Positions 1-8,493 of a stretch of DNA of 64,000 nt are shown in pieces. The stretch spans positions 1-64,000 of the forward strand of contig CANRIZ010000010.1 of assembly GCA_947630835.1 (NCBI GenBank), given 5' to 3'. A program made the position numbers and the translations under genes. The notes below the pieces were generated by a model, which saw only the letters and a list, made by a program, of their open reading frames with translations, was not told where the DNA came from and searched no databases. How positions within the stretch are numbered: the first letter of the stretch is position 1; the number at the start of each line of letters is the position of its first letter. The stretch is from an uncultured Clostridia bacterium. GTDB lineage: Bacteria; Bacillota; Clostridia; Oscillospirales; Acutalibacteraceae.

Positions 1-243
1 ACGCCTTAATGTAATATATCTTAAGGAAAGACCCTCGATATCGTCTTCCGTTATCCCAAGTTCTTCCTGCATTTCCCGCAGTACGCATGCCCTTGCATCA
101 TTCAATTCATTTTCTTCAAAATGCCCGCCTGCAGAACCTGTCCAAACATTATTTACGACTCTGCCGCCTTGTCTGTACAACAATAGCATATTCTCATCCT
201 TCACCAAATAAATGGACGTCATATTTCGCAATCTGCCAAGCAT
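1..243 (-). CDS. NUDIX hydrolase, partial (C-terminus beyond window)
   Basis: The minus strand reads from an ATG at 243 without a stop to the window edge, so only the first 81 residues are visible. The peptide begins MLGRLRNMTSIYLVKDE and contains a Nudix-box-like stretch, GGHFEENE followed by REMQEELGI, with the expected Gly, Glu and REXXEE residues although the spacing between the first Glu and Arg-Glu is two residues longer than the textbook signature. Nudix enzymes hydrolyse nucleoside diphosphates linked to another group; the substrate cannot be told from this fragment. It is followed on the same strand by nothing visible and lies downstream of the GNAT gene. Confidence 0.8.
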   Translation of the reverse strand, partial: MLGRLRNMTSIYLVKDENMLLLYRQGGRVVNNVWTGSAGGHFEENELNDARACVLREMQEELGITEDDIEGLSLRYITLRR

Positions 244-297
244 AATAATCCCCAACTCCCGTTTTATTTCCCTATGCAATCCTTAAATTTAACACAA

Positions 298-352
298 AAG
301 CGCACTTTTCAATTTTTCCTTTGCCCTGTATCAAACTCTGCAAGATTATATC
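298..352 (+). repeat. Imperfect direct repeat, copy 1
   Basis: A 55-bp stretch beginning AAGCGCACTTTT and ending AAGATTATATC recurs at 1010-1063 with a few substitutions and one length change. The two copies lie on either side of the GNAT acetyltransferase gene. No protein frame explains the match. Confidence 0.75.
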
Positions 353-433
353 TATGTTCCTGCTGATTTTGATACAAACAGAAAAAGCCTTGTTGTACCA
401 TGTCGGCGGTAAGGAGTTTTCTGTTTGCTCATT

Positions 434-883
434 TTAACAAAGAGAATACAATTCTTTTTTCATGTATCTCGGTTCATATTCATAATACCCATTCTTTGGA
501 TAGAATGAATAGGATTCAAACCACTGCTCCTTTGGGGAGCCGAGATGAACTTTTGATATGGTTACGCCATTATCACGCATTGATGATTCGGCAGTCTTAA
601 GAAGTGCAGTTCCTATTCCTTTATGCTTTTCAGCGGGTTTAACATACAGTCTATGGAGAAATGCTTCTGTTGTACCGGCTATTTTAGAATATCCAACGCA
701 CCCGATCACTCTGTCATTTTCATCGACCGCAATCCAAAACATATCGCCACGATCTATGTAATTTGCCTTTATATCCAATAAATCCTCGTTAATTGTCGGC
801 TTCCTTCCCAGTGCATCTTTGGCCTGTAAAACCATAAAAATCAAATCATCTCGATAGCCTTCATCAAATGTCTTGATTACCAT
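434..883 (-). CDS. GNAT family N-acetyltransferase
   Basis: A 149-aa protein beginning MVIKTFDEGYRDDL. The central segment VIGCVGYSKI, the LYVKPAEKHKGIGTALLK motif (acetyl-CoA-binding motif A, with the Q/RxxGxG/A pattern seen here as HKGIGTA) and the C-terminal strand FYPKNGYYEYEPRYM are typical of the GNAT fold, which transfers acetyl from acetyl-CoA to an amine. The acceptor cannot be predicted. The start is supported by GGAGGGGAT just upstream of the ATG. The gene stands alone between two copies of a 55-bp repeat, next to a NUDIX gene, which suggests an accessory patch. Confidence 0.88.
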   Translation of the reverse strand: MVIKTFDEGYRDDLIFMVLQAKDALGRKPTINEDLLDIKANYIDRGDMFWIAVDENDRVIGCVGYSKIAGTTEAFLHRLYVKPAEKHKGIGTALLKTAESSMRDNGVTISKVHLGSPKEQWFESYSFYPKNGYYEYEPRYMKKELYSLC

Positions 884-1174
884 TCTATCCCCTCCAAATT
901 ACTGCTTATGGGGGCGGACGCACCCCGATTCCCAATTCATCTTATTAAAAGATTGTGAATAAAGCCACTCCCTGCACACATTTTACACCGCAAGCGAAAA
1001 TTACACCGCAAGCGCACTTTTGGCTTTTCCACGGGCTTGTATCAAACTCCGAAAGATTATATCAAAAAAAATCAATGTGTAGGGCGCATTGTGCGCTCTC
1101 GTCAAAAATATGCAAATATTTTATCACAATTTGAGCCTAAAAAAAATATATTTTTGAAAATTTTTGAAATTTGG
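884..1174. other. Intergenic region without a recognisable gene
   Basis: Between the GNAT start and the PHP gene there are about 360 bases. It holds repeat copy 2 (1010-1063), a duplicated ACACCGCAAGCG at about 984-1014, a short palindrome GGGCGCATTGTGCGCTC near 1081, and A/T-rich sequence leading to a promoter. An open frame from 1037 to 1243 exists but has no ribosome binding site and reads through repeat and A/T-rich sequence, so I do not call it. Confidence 0.6.
1010..1063 (+). repeat. Imperfect direct repeat, copy 2
   Basis: Second copy of the repeat at 298-352. It shares AAGCGCACTTTT, TGTATCAAACTC and AAGATTATATC in the same order and spacing. Confidence 0.75.
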
Positions 1175-1203
1175 TTTAACTTCATAAAAAAATATGCTAT
1201 ATT
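1175..1203 (+). promoter_or_regulatory. Sigma-A type promoter for the PHP gene
   Basis: TTTAAC (1175-1180), a 17-bp spacer and TATATT (1198-1203), with TG one base upstream of the -10 (extended -10). It is about 40 bases ahead of the GTG start at 1244. Confidence 0.55.
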
Positions 1204-1243
1204 AATATATTATATATTACTTATACAAAAGGGAAGCGATTGA

Positions 1244-2056
1244 GTGTATCAGAAACTTGTCGATATGCATGTCCATACGGACAACTCCCCCGACGGCAAC
1301 CACTCGGCTATGTATATTTGCGAGCATGCGGAGCTGACGGGTGTAAGGGCTATTGCCTTTACAGACCATTGTGAGGTCGATGTATATACCGAAGAGGAAT
1401 ATGACAAGCGCTATATGCAGTCATATTTTGAGGTGACAAAGGCTCAGTGCGCTTTCAGGGGCAAGCTGGTGGTTCTTCGGGGCATAGAACTGGCTCAGGG
1501 CCATTACAACAAAAGTCTTGCCGAGAATATTCTTTCAAAATACGACTGCGATGTTGTTTTGGGCTCTATCCATGCGCTCAGGCATACAAAGGATTTTTGC
1601 CACCTTGAGGGCTACAACGAGGAAAACGTCAGGGAGTATACCGAAAAGTATTTAACCGAGATTTACAATATGGTTAAGTGGGGGCAGTTTGACATACTCG
1701 CGCATCTCACTTATCCCATGAGATACTTTTACATAAAGGCGGGCATAGAGGTCGATTTAAAGGATTACAGCGAAAAGGTGGACGAAATTCTTTCGCTCTT
1801 GGCTGAGAAGGACAAGGCGCTTGAAATCAATACCGCCGGGCTAAGACAGCCGATAAACAAGCTTTCGCCCGAGGTTGAAACCGTAAAGCGGTTTAAGGAA
1901 TTGGGCGGGAAATACGTTACCTTCGGCTCCGACGCCCATTTTGCCGAGGATATAACCGCAGGAATAGACGAGGCGTACAACGCTATGAAAGCGGCGGGCT
2001 TTACAAATTTTACGATTTTCCAAAAGCGCACGCCAATACTTATGCCCATTGAATAA
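1244..2056 (+). CDS. PHP-domain phosphoesterase, histidinol-phosphatase HisJ-like
   Basis: A 270-aa protein with the metal-binding motifs of the PHP superfamily: HVHTDNSPD near residues 9-17, FTDHCE near 40, GSIHAL near 109 and FGSDAHFAED near 226. Length and motif order fit the HisJ/HisK family, which dephosphorylates L-histidinol phosphate, but no other his gene is nearby and PHP enzymes act on several phosphate esters, so the substrate is not settled. The start is GTG at 1244, preceded by GGGAAGCGA. The ispE gene follows after 34 bases on the same strand and probably shares the transcript. Confidence 0.8.
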   Translation: MYQKLVDMHVHTDNSPDGNHSAMYICEHAELTGVRAIAFTDHCEVDVYTEEEYDKRYMQSYFEVTKAQCAFRGKLVVLRGIELAQGHYNKSLAENILSKYDCDVVLGSIHALRHTKDFCHLEGYNEENVREYTEKYLTEIYNMVKWGQFDILAHLTYPMRYFYIKAGIEVDLKDYSEKVDEILSLLAEKDKALEINTAGLRQPINKLSPEVETVKRFKELGGKYVTFGSDAHFAEDITAGIDEAYNAMKAAGFTNFTIFQKRTPILMPIE

Positions 2057-2090
2057 CAGAAAGGAAATAGTGCGAAACACTTAGTTTGCT

Positions 2091-2963
2091 ATGAAATTAA
2101 AAGCTGCTGCAAAAATTAACCTTATGCTTGACGTTACGGGAACGCTTCCCAACGGCTACCACAGCCTTTTTATGATTATGCAGTCCGTCGACTGCTGCGA
2201 TACCGTCCGCGTCGATTTTATTTCGGAGGACCGTATAAAAATCATTTCCGACGACAAAAGAGTACCGAGGGACGAAAAAAACATCGCTTATAAAGCGGCA
2301 AAGGCTTTTTTTGAGTACAATAAGATAGAAAAAAATTACGGCATTGAGATAGAAATAGATAAAAAAATCCCCATGGCGGCGGGGCTTGCCGGAGGAAGCG
2401 CAGACGCGGCGGGCGTGATTTTCGCTCTTGACAGGTTGTTTGATACAAAGCTTCCTCTTTTTACGCTTTGCGAAATAGGCGAAAAGGTCGGCGCCGACGT
2501 GCCGTTTTCTCTGCACGGCGGGACGGCGCTGTGTATGGGGACGGGTTCTGTAATAGCTCCGCTTCCGAAGCTTGAAGACTGCTTTGTTGTGCTTTGCAAG
2601 CCCGATACCGACGTTTCAACTCCCAACGCCTACAGGCTCGTAGACGAAGCGCCGAGAATACGACATTGCGACAGGAACGCAATGCTCTACGCTATGAAAA
2701 CCGGGGATTACGGGCTTATGTGCAGTAAGGCGGCGAACGTATTTGAACAGGTGATAGAAGTCCCCGCACGCCCGTATATAAAAACGACCATGAAAAGGTT
2801 TGGCGCAGACCTCGCGCTTATGAGCGGTTCGGGTTCTTCCGTTTTCGGACTGTTCAGGGAAAAGCGGGACGCCTGCAGGTGCTCGGAAAAGCTGAAGAAT
2901 GAATTTGACGGGGTGTTTTTAACCTCTCCCGTTGAAAATTCCATAGAGATAATCGAGGATTGA
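2091..2963 (+). CDS. ispE: 4-(cytidine 5'-diphospho)-2-C-methyl-D-erythritol kinase
   Basis: A 290-aa GHMP kinase of the non-mevalonate isoprenoid pathway; it phosphorylates CDP-methylerythritol using ATP in the cytoplasm. The N-terminus MKLKAAAKINLMLDV with NGYHSL is the IspE signature, PMAAGLAGGSADAAG (residues 94-108) is the phosphate-binding GHMP motif, and MSGSGSSVFGLF near residue 244 is the C-terminal glycine-rich motif. Length is usual for the family. The ATG at 2091 has only a weak, distant AAAGGAAA upstream; an earlier GTG runs into a stop. The gene ends at a hairpin shared with convergent comM. Confidence 0.95.
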   Translation: MKLKAAAKINLMLDVTGTLPNGYHSLFMIMQSVDCCDTVRVDFISEDRIKIISDDKRVPRDEKNIAYKAAKAFFEYNKIEKNYGIEIEIDKKIPMAAGLAGGSADAAGVIFALDRLFDTKLPLFTLCEIGEKVGADVPFSLHGGTALCMGTGSVIAPLPKLEDCFVVLCKPDTDVSTPNAYRLVDEAPRIRHCDRNAMLYAMKTGDYGLMCSKAANVFEQVIEVPARPYIKTTMKRFGADLALMSGSGSSVFGLFREKRDACRCSEKLKNEFDGVFLTSPVENSIEIIED

Positions 2964-2979
2964 TTACAAGAATAAAAAT

Positions 2980-3018
2980 ACCTCCCGCATTTCGTTTCGG
3001 AGTGCGGGAGGTTGTTTT
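2980..3018. terminator. Bidirectional terminator between ispE and comM
   Basis: ACCTCCCGCA (2980-2989) pairs perfectly with TGCGGGAGGT (3003-3012), followed by TGTTTTGTT on the plus strand and an A/T-rich run on the other side. It sits between two convergent genes. Confidence 0.85.
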
Positions 3019-3019
3019 G

Positions 3020-4549
3020 TTAAGTTTTCCAGAATTTCCTGTCAAGGCTTCTGTACTGCACGGCTTCAAGTATATGCTCGGAGCCGATTATGTCGCTTTT
3101 GTCAAGGTCCGCCACGGTGCGGGCAACCCTTAACACTTTATCATATGCCCGTGCGGAAAGCCCGAGGGCTTCAAACGATTTCTTCAAAACCGCCGAAGCG
3201 TCCGAGGTCATTTGGCAGTACTTTTTTGTAAGCGGCGCGCTCATTTTGGCGTTGCAGACAGCGCCCGTTCCCGCAAGCCTTTGTTGCTGTATTTTTCTTG
3301 CGGCGTTGACCCTCTTTTTTATTTCGGCGGAACGCTCCTCTTGAGCGTTTGAGGAAAGCTCGTCGTAGTTTACGGCGGGAACCTCTATGTGAATGTCGAT
3401 TCTGTCAAGCAGCGGGCCGCTCACCTTTGCAAGGTATCTTGCCGGAGCTCCCGAAGGGCAGGTGCATTTCTTTGACGGGTGGCCGAAATATCCGCAAGGA
3501 CACGGGTTCATAGCGCATACGAGCATTACGCTGCACGGGTAAGAATATGTAGCCGCAACCCTCGCTATGGTGATTGTGCCGTCCTCTATGGGCTGTCTTA
3601 AAATTTCCATAGCGCTTCTCGTAAATTCGGGAAGCTCGTCCAAAAACAGCACGCCGTTATGCGCAAGCGAAATTTCTCCCGGCCTCGGAACGGTGCCGCC
3701 TCCCGAAAGACCGGCGGGCGAAATGGTGTGATGAGGCGAGCGAAACGGCCTTGCCTTTATCAGCGAAACTCCGGCGGGCAGTTTACCCGAAACGGAATAG
3801 ATATTGGTAGTGTCGAGCGATTCTTCAAAGGTCATATCAGGCAGTATCGACGGAATCCTTTTTGCAAGCATACTCTTTCCCGAACCGGGAGGGCCTATCA
3901 TAAGCACGTTATGGCCTCCCGCCGCCGCAATCTCAAGCGCCCGCTTGGGCTGATACTGACCTTTGACGTCCGAAAAATCGGGCAAATCAGGCGCGGCGAG
4001 CATTTCGGCATAGTCCTCGCTGCCGATGGGTTCTATTTCCTTTTTGCCGTTAAGATGTTCAAGCAGCTGCTTTACGTTCTTTACGGGATATATTTCGATT
4101 CCCTTTACAACCGCGCCTTCGCGCCGATTGTAATAGGGTATGAATATCTTTTTAATCTTTTCCTTCTGCGCCCGTATAACCATTGGCAAAACGCCGTTTA
4201 CGCCGTGTACCTCGCCGCTCAGAGAAAGCTCGCCTATAAAAGCGCAGCCGTCCGTGTCCGCATTGAGCTGACAGGTTGCTTTGAGCAGGGCTACAAGAAT
4301 CGGCAAATCGTAAACGGGCCCTTCCTTTTTAATATCGGCGGGCGCAAGGTTTACCGTAACCCTCGAAACGGGAAAATCAAAGCCGCTGTTGTGCATAGCC
4401 GAGCGCACTCTTTCTCTCGATTCGCTTACCGCCGTATCGGGCAGACCTACTATATCGAACCTCGGCAGACCTCCGGAAAGGTCGGCTTCAACCTCAACGC
4501 GGTAGGATTCCATACCGAAAAGCCCTATGCTTGTAACTTTTGAAAACAT
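3020..4549 (-). CDS. comM: YifB/ComM family Mg-chelatase-like AAA+ ATPase
   Basis: A 509-aa protein with the usual three parts: an N-terminal Lon-protease-like fold (MFSKVTSIGLFGMESYRVEV), a central AAA+ module with Walker A GPPGSGKS at residues 219-226 and Walker B VLFLDELPEF near 300, and a C-terminal Mg-chelatase-type lid. A CPCGYFGHPSKKCTCP cysteine cluster typical of the family lies near residue 350. In Haemophilus and Acinetobacter ComM is a branch-migration helicase helping integrate transformed DNA; its role in Clostridia is less clear. Linkage with comEC in the same gene run fits DNA uptake. RBS AAGGAGGGC precedes the ATG. Confidence 0.92.
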   Translation of the reverse strand: MFSKVTSIGLFGMESYRVEVEADLSGGLPRFDIVGLPDTAVSESRERVRSAMHNSGFDFPVSRVTVNLAPADIKKEGPVYDLPILVALLKATCQLNADTDGCAFIGELSLSGEVHGVNGVLPMVIRAQKEKIKKIFIPYYNRREGAVVKGIEIYPVKNVKQLLEHLNGKKEIEPIGSEDYAEMLAAPDLPDFSDVKGQYQPKRALEIAAAGGHNVLMIGPPGSGKSMLAKRIPSILPDMTFEESLDTTNIYSVSGKLPAGVSLIKARPFRSPHHTISPAGLSGGGTVPRPGEISLAHNGVLFLDELPEFTRSAMEILRQPIEDGTITIARVAATYSYPCSVMLVCAMNPCPCGYFGHPSKKCTCPSGAPARYLAKVSGPLLDRIDIHIEVPAVNYDELSSNAQEERSAEIKKRVNAARKIQQQRLAGTGAVCNAKMSAPLTKKYCQMTSDASAVLKKSFEALGLSARAYDKVLRVARTVADLDKSDIIGSEHILEAVQYRSLDRKFWKT

Positions 4550-4572
4550 ATCAGCCCTCCTTTATAAAAAAA

Positions 4573-4695
4573 TCATTTAATTTTGTTTTTTAACTCTTGC
4601 TCCAGCTCGTCCTTTTTCCTTAAAGCCTCCGCAACGGAAAGCGCCGTTAAAAGGAAAGAAAATAAGGCTGCCGAAAGCTTAAAAAATTTTTTCAT
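4573..4695 (-). CDS. 40-aa small membrane peptide of unknown function
   Basis: An uncalled 40-codon frame between the Toprim gene and comM. It starts MKKFFKLSAALFSFLLTAL, a short basic N-terminus followed by one hydrophobic segment, and ends in a charged, helix-forming tail (EALRKKDELEQELKNKIK). Its ATG overlaps the stop of the Toprim gene (ATGA at 4692-4695) and is preceded by CGGAGGAAGC, so translational coupling is likely; comM starts 23 bases after its stop with its own SD. No family is recognised. The tail could be a short coiled coil. It could also be an uncleaved signal anchor. Confidence 0.6.
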   Translation of the reverse strand: MKKFFKLSAALFSFLLTALSVAEALRKKDELEQELKNKIK

Positions 4696-5291
4696 ATTGC
4701 TTCCTCCGAATTTATTTCGTTGACGGCGTTTTTGTAATCGTCATAAGTCATGTATGCGTTTATGATTTTAATCAAACCGTTTGCGCTCAGGTTTTCTGGC
4801 AAATCAAGCCTTTTTAAAAGCGCCCTTCGCCTTTTAAGGCTGTTGCTTTTTCCGCTTATCGAGTCGTTGTAAAAATCCGTTTTTGTGACGACCCTTTTGG
4901 GTTCGTCGGTTTTTGTTCCCGTAATATCCGCCTTTTTAAGAGCGTTAAAAATAATTTCCGGGTCCACGCCTTCAACGCCGAGCTTGCCTTCTTTTGAAGG
5001 GGAGTCCTTGCGCTTTTCTTTGCCGAGTATGTCGGGAATATAAACGTGCGTAATTCTGTCGGGGCTGACTATGGAGCTTAAAAACGAGCGTATAACAAAG
5101 CCCGCCGAATCGGAATCCGTCATAACGACTATGCCTTTCTTTTCCGCCAACGCTCTGATAAGCCTTTGCTTTTGCTTATCCTTGAAAATCCCAAAGCCCT
5201 CTGTTTCTATAATGACGGCGTCAATAAGGGAGGAAAGCTTGATTTTATCGTATTTGCCCTCCACTATCACAGCCTGCTCGATTTTTATCAT
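4692..5291 (-). CDS. Toprim-domain protein related to RNase M5 (DUF4093-like)
   Basis: A 199-aa protein. The Toprim fold is visible as IEQAVIVEGKYDKIKL (glutamate motif, residues 4-19) and IVVMTDSDSAGFVIRSFL (DxD motif, about 54-71), followed by GVEGVDPEIIFNAL, which resembles the GVEHASPEAI stretch of RNase M5. RNase M5 matures the 5S rRNA precursor; this protein is similar in length and layout but whether it does this is inference. The ATG overlaps the end of holA by 4 bases and its own stop overlaps the next small gene, so the run is translationally coupled. Confidence 0.75.
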   Translation of the reverse strand: MIKIEQAVIVEGKYDKIKLSSLIDAVIIETEGFGIFKDKQKQRLIRALAEKKGIVVMTDSDSAGFVIRSFLSSIVSPDRITHVYIPDILGKEKRKDSPSKEGKLGVEGVDPEIIFNALKKADITGTKTDEPKRVVTKTDFYNDSISGKSNSLKRRRALLKRLDLPENLSANGLIKIINAYMTYDDYKNAVNEINSEEAI

Positions 5292-6343
5292 ATCGTTTCA
5301 CCGTCGGTTATTACCTTATAAATTTCGGTAATAAGCCTTTCAAGAGTAATTCTTTCGTCCGTAACGCGCATTTTTATTTGGCTGTCGGCGCGGCTCAAAA
5401 GCTCAAGGCATTTTCTTACCTCCCGCATATTAAGACGTCCCGAGTCCCTTGCGGCGTTCCTCAGGCGAAAACCCGTGTTTTTGTAATTATAAATTTCCTG
5501 CAAATAATCCGCGCCTTTGCCCGCCGAAACCGAAGCCTTGGCTCGGTAAATATCAATAAAATTTCCTGCAAGCGCGCCGAGTATAGCCTCGGGCTTTTCC
5601 TTTTCCTTAAAAAGCTTATCAAGTATGCCCATGCTCCTCGCGAGGTTCTTTGAAAGCAGACTTTTCGACAAATCAAAAACGTTGGCTTCAAGCGATTTAA
5701 TGCAGATTTTATCTATATCCTCTTTTGTAACAACCCCGCTTCGTACAAAATTTGCAAGCTTTTCAACCTCATTTAACAATATGTTTAAATCGCTTCCCAC
5801 GCTGTCTATAAGATAATAAGCCGTTTCCGCGGTAATATCCGCGCCGCGCTTTTTAAGCCCTCCCATAACGGTTTTGGCAAGCGAGGATTTATCGAGTCTG
5901 TCAAGGCAAAGAACGCTTGCGTATTTTGAAAACAGGGAAATAACGCTTTTCCATTTTGCGTCCTTTTTTGGGTTTATATCATCGCTGTCCTGCCAAAAAA
6001 CCGCAACGGTTGTTTCGGGCAGTTCCTTTATCCAGCCCTCGAAAAGCTTTTTGTCCGAGGAATACATAGTGTCAAGCGGAAAATCCTTGATAACCGTACA
6101 GCAGTAATCGGAGAAAACGGGGAGAGTATCGGTAGAGTCCATAAGCTCTCTGATATCGTTTCCGTTTTCTTGGTCAAAGCTTCTCAGGTTAAAACCCTCC
6201 ATACCCTCCGAAACGCATTTTGAGGCAATCAAACCGGCATAGTGCCGCTTTAAATAGGCTTCGTTTCCGTAAATGAGATAAGCTCGGGAAAACTTACGCT
6301 CTTTTATATGGCTTTTAAGTATGGATTCGTTAATTTCGGGCAT
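5288..6343 (-). CDS. holA: DNA polymerase III subunit delta
   Basis: A 351-aa protein of the clamp-loader family. The N-terminal KFSRAYLIYGNEAYLKRHY (about residues 17-35) is the degenerate P-loop segment typical of HolA, and the later AYYLIDSVGSDLNILLNEVEKLANF and AILGALAGNFIDIYRAK stretches match the lid and C-terminal collar domains. HolA opens the beta clamp during replication. Length is usual for the family. Gene order comEC-holA is common in Firmicutes and Proteobacteria. The ATG shares one base with the comEC stop and the gene overlaps the Toprim gene by 4 bases. Confidence 0.92.
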   Translation of the reverse strand: MPEINESILKSHIKERKFSRAYLIYGNEAYLKRHYAGLIASKCVSEGMEGFNLRSFDQENGNDIRELMDSTDTLPVFSDYCCTVIKDFPLDTMYSSDKKLFEGWIKELPETTVAVFWQDSDDINPKKDAKWKSVISLFSKYASVLCLDRLDKSSLAKTVMGGLKKRGADITAETAYYLIDSVGSDLNILLNEVEKLANFVRSGVVTKEDIDKICIKSLEANVFDLSKSLLSKNLARSMGILDKLFKEKEKPEAILGALAGNFIDIYRAKASVSAGKGADYLQEIYNYKNTGFRLRNAARDSGRLNMREVRKCLELLSRADSQIKMRVTDERITLERLITEIYKVITDGETI

Positions 6344-8490
6344 TAGCCTTCCCTCCTTATGGTTTTGTCGCCGTCCAGGGTGAAAAATACGCTTCCGCTT
6401 TCTGAAATATAATATATATCGCCCTCGGCGTTTTGCGTTTGTGCCCTTTCGGCGCAGGCAGAAACGGCGAATTTAAAACTGACGTTTTTGGGAATAACGC
6501 TGTTGTAAACGAGCAAATCGCAGTCAAAGCCGCTAAAGCTGTTTTTGTCGGAAAAAGAGATTAGAATTTTTGTGCTCCCGTATTCAATTTGGGCAAAGTC
6601 GTTGTCCAAGCCTATAATAAGCCCGTCCGAATAAACTACGCTTTTTTCGATTTTGTGAAATTTCGGGGAAAACCGGGTATTGTTAAAGCTCAAATTATCG
6701 CTTGAATAAATACCGTTCACGGCGTATCCGTTTATAAGCCTTTCGCTTTTTCCCGAGCCACCCGGCAGGAACAGATAATCGAGCGTACTTATCGCGTAGG
6801 TATTCATTATATCACAAATTGCGCTTTCTGCAAAGTATTCTCCCTCATAAGAAAAAACAAAGTTTTTTCCTTTAAAGCTCATAACTGCGGCGCAGCCCTT
6901 TCCCACGTCCGCAACCGCAATTTTCAGCTTATTGAATTTTGCGAAAAATACCAGCATATTTGCGCCGATAAAAACAAGCGCAAAAATTATACACAGGGAT
7001 TTTATAATCCTTCGGTTTTTGTACTTGACTATATGGAAAATCAAAGCCGCAACGCAGAAAATTATAATCAGTGCAAGTGAAATTTCTTTATTTAACGGAA
7101 ACAGGGCGTATCGAAAGGACGAAAGAAAATATGCCGTTTTCGTAAGGAATTTTGAAATAAGAGCCGAAAACAAAAGCAGAGGTTCTCCCAAGGCTTTAAG
7201 CCCCAAAACGCAAAGAACCGCCGCCGCGCCCGCCGTTTCCATACAAACAGTACCCGCGGAAACCATAAGTATATTTGAAATTATCTGCAAGGTACTTACG
7301 GATTTGAAGGTGAATATATAAACGGGTATTGTAAATACCGTAACGCTTATGCTTATCAGCACGATTGACAAAAGGGAGGAGAGCGCCGATTTCGTTTTTT
7401 CGCTCTTTATGCCGTTTAAGGCGGGCAGACATTCGGCGTGCAGGCGGGGATAAAGCATAAGTATTCCGAGCGTTGCAAGCACCGACAAAAGCAGGCTTAC
7501 GCTTACGGCGTTATACGGATTCAGGGCAAGCATAACCGTCAGCGCAAAGCCTATGGAGTTATAAGGATCGGCTTCTCTGTTAAAAAGGTTAGCCGAAAAC
7601 ATCATTATAAGCATAAAGCCCGCGCGCACAACCGGAGGGTTGAAGCCCGTAAGCGTCATAAAGAACAGGCAGAAAATCGAAGCGAAAACGCCGGCTTTTT
7701 TAACTCCGATTCCGATTTTCCTCAAAAATCCGAAAATCAGAAGCGACCATACCGAAACGTGCAGACCGGATACCGCAAAAAGATGCGAAACTCCGCAAAA
7801 CCTGAACGCATTTTCCGTCCTTTCGCTCAGATACGACCTGTCCCCAAGCAGCAGACCTGTTATCACCGCGCCGTAGTCGTTTGGAATAAAACGCATAATT
7901 TCGTTTGACATCTTAAGCCTTAAAAGCAATATCGACTGCCATATATTTACGTTTACGCCCTTTTGTATCTTAACGCTTCCCACGGGATATGCGCCGAGCG
8001 TGAGCGATTTGGATTTATAGTAGCTCAGATACGTTTCGCTGTCCGTGCCCAAAAGAAATACCTTTACCGTTGCGTTTATCTTGTCCGTTGCGCCGAAATC
8101 AAGCGGACTTGAAGAAACAAGCCTGATTTTAAGCTTTTCGTCATTTCCGTTGATTTTGTCGGTCTTTATTATGTAATAGCTTTTGCCGTTTTGCTTGTAA
8201 GGTGCGCTGTCGAGGGAGCCGGAAACCGTTATCTCCTTTTCCGCGTAGGCGTTTGCAAGGCGCAGATAACGGCTGTTATGGAAATTTAAAAGCAAAAGCG
8301 AAATTATTGCAAAAAGGAAGACGACGGGCAGGGTTTTGGATTTTCTCGTCTTTTTAAAAGCAAGGGTCAACAAAAAGGCAACAAACGCCGTCAAAATAAC
8401 AGCGCCTATTGCCTTTGTATTCGGTATATTGCAGAACACCGCAAGAGTGCCAAGCATTGTAAATCCGGTTACCGCAAGTGTTCTTTTCAT
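6343..8490 (-). CDS. comEC: ComEC/Rec2 family DNA-uptake channel with degenerate C-terminal domain
   Basis: A 715-aa membrane protein. An N-terminal hydrophobic region and an OB-like domain (KEITVSGSLDSAPYKQNGKS) precede the competence domain, recognised by ITGLLLGDRSYLSERTENAFRFCGVSHLFAVSGLHVS (about residues 210-247 spanning several motifs) and many membrane helices. Known ComEC proteins then carry a metallo-beta-lactamase-like nuclease. Here the region starting KIAVADVGKGCAAVMSF aligns in position, but the DVGQGDA motif has become DVGKGCA and no HxHxDH is present where LDYLFLPGGSGKS stands. The channel part therefore looks intact and the nuclease part inactive. It sits directly between the HIT gene and holA. 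Confidence 0.88.
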   Translation of the reverse strand: MKRTLAVTGFTMLGTLAVFCNIPNTKAIGAVILTAFVAFLLTLAFKKTRKSKTLPVVFLFAIISLLLLNFHNSRYLRLANAYAEKEITVSGSLDSAPYKQNGKSYYIIKTDKINGNDEKLKIRLVSSSPLDFGATDKINATVKVFLLGTDSETYLSYYKSKSLTLGAYPVGSVKIQKGVNVNIWQSILLLRLKMSNEIMRFIPNDYGAVITGLLLGDRSYLSERTENAFRFCGVSHLFAVSGLHVSVWSLLIFGFLRKIGIGVKKAGVFASIFCLFFMTLTGFNPPVVRAGFMLIMMFSANLFNREADPYNSIGFALTVMLALNPYNAVSVSLLLSVLATLGILMLYPRLHAECLPALNGIKSEKTKSALSSLLSIVLISISVTVFTIPVYIFTFKSVSTLQIISNILMVSAGTVCMETAGAAAVLCVLGLKALGEPLLLFSALISKFLTKTAYFLSSFRYALFPLNKEISLALIIIFCVAALIFHIVKYKNRRIIKSLCIIFALVFIGANMLVFFAKFNKLKIAVADVGKGCAAVMSFKGKNFVFSYEGEYFAESAICDIMNTYAISTLDYLFLPGGSGKSERLINGYAVNGIYSSDNLSFNNTRFSPKFHKIEKSVVYSDGLIIGLDNDFAQIEYGSTKILISFSDKNSFSGFDCDLLVYNSVIPKNVSFKFAVSACAERAQTQNAEGDIYYISESGSVFFTLDGDKTIRREG

Positions 8491-8493
8491 ATT

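Noticed and set aside
984-1014. Duplicated ACACCGCAAGCG as possible start of a CRISPR or other array
   Set aside because: Only two short copies, no spacers of constant length and no cas genes.
1037-1243. Open frame of 68 codons on the plus strand before the PHP gene
   Set aside because: Starts inside the direct repeat, no SD, and the PHP promoter lies within it.
3659-4543. Open frame of 294 codons on the plus strand
   Set aside because: Antisense to comM, Arg-rich without domains; a shadow.
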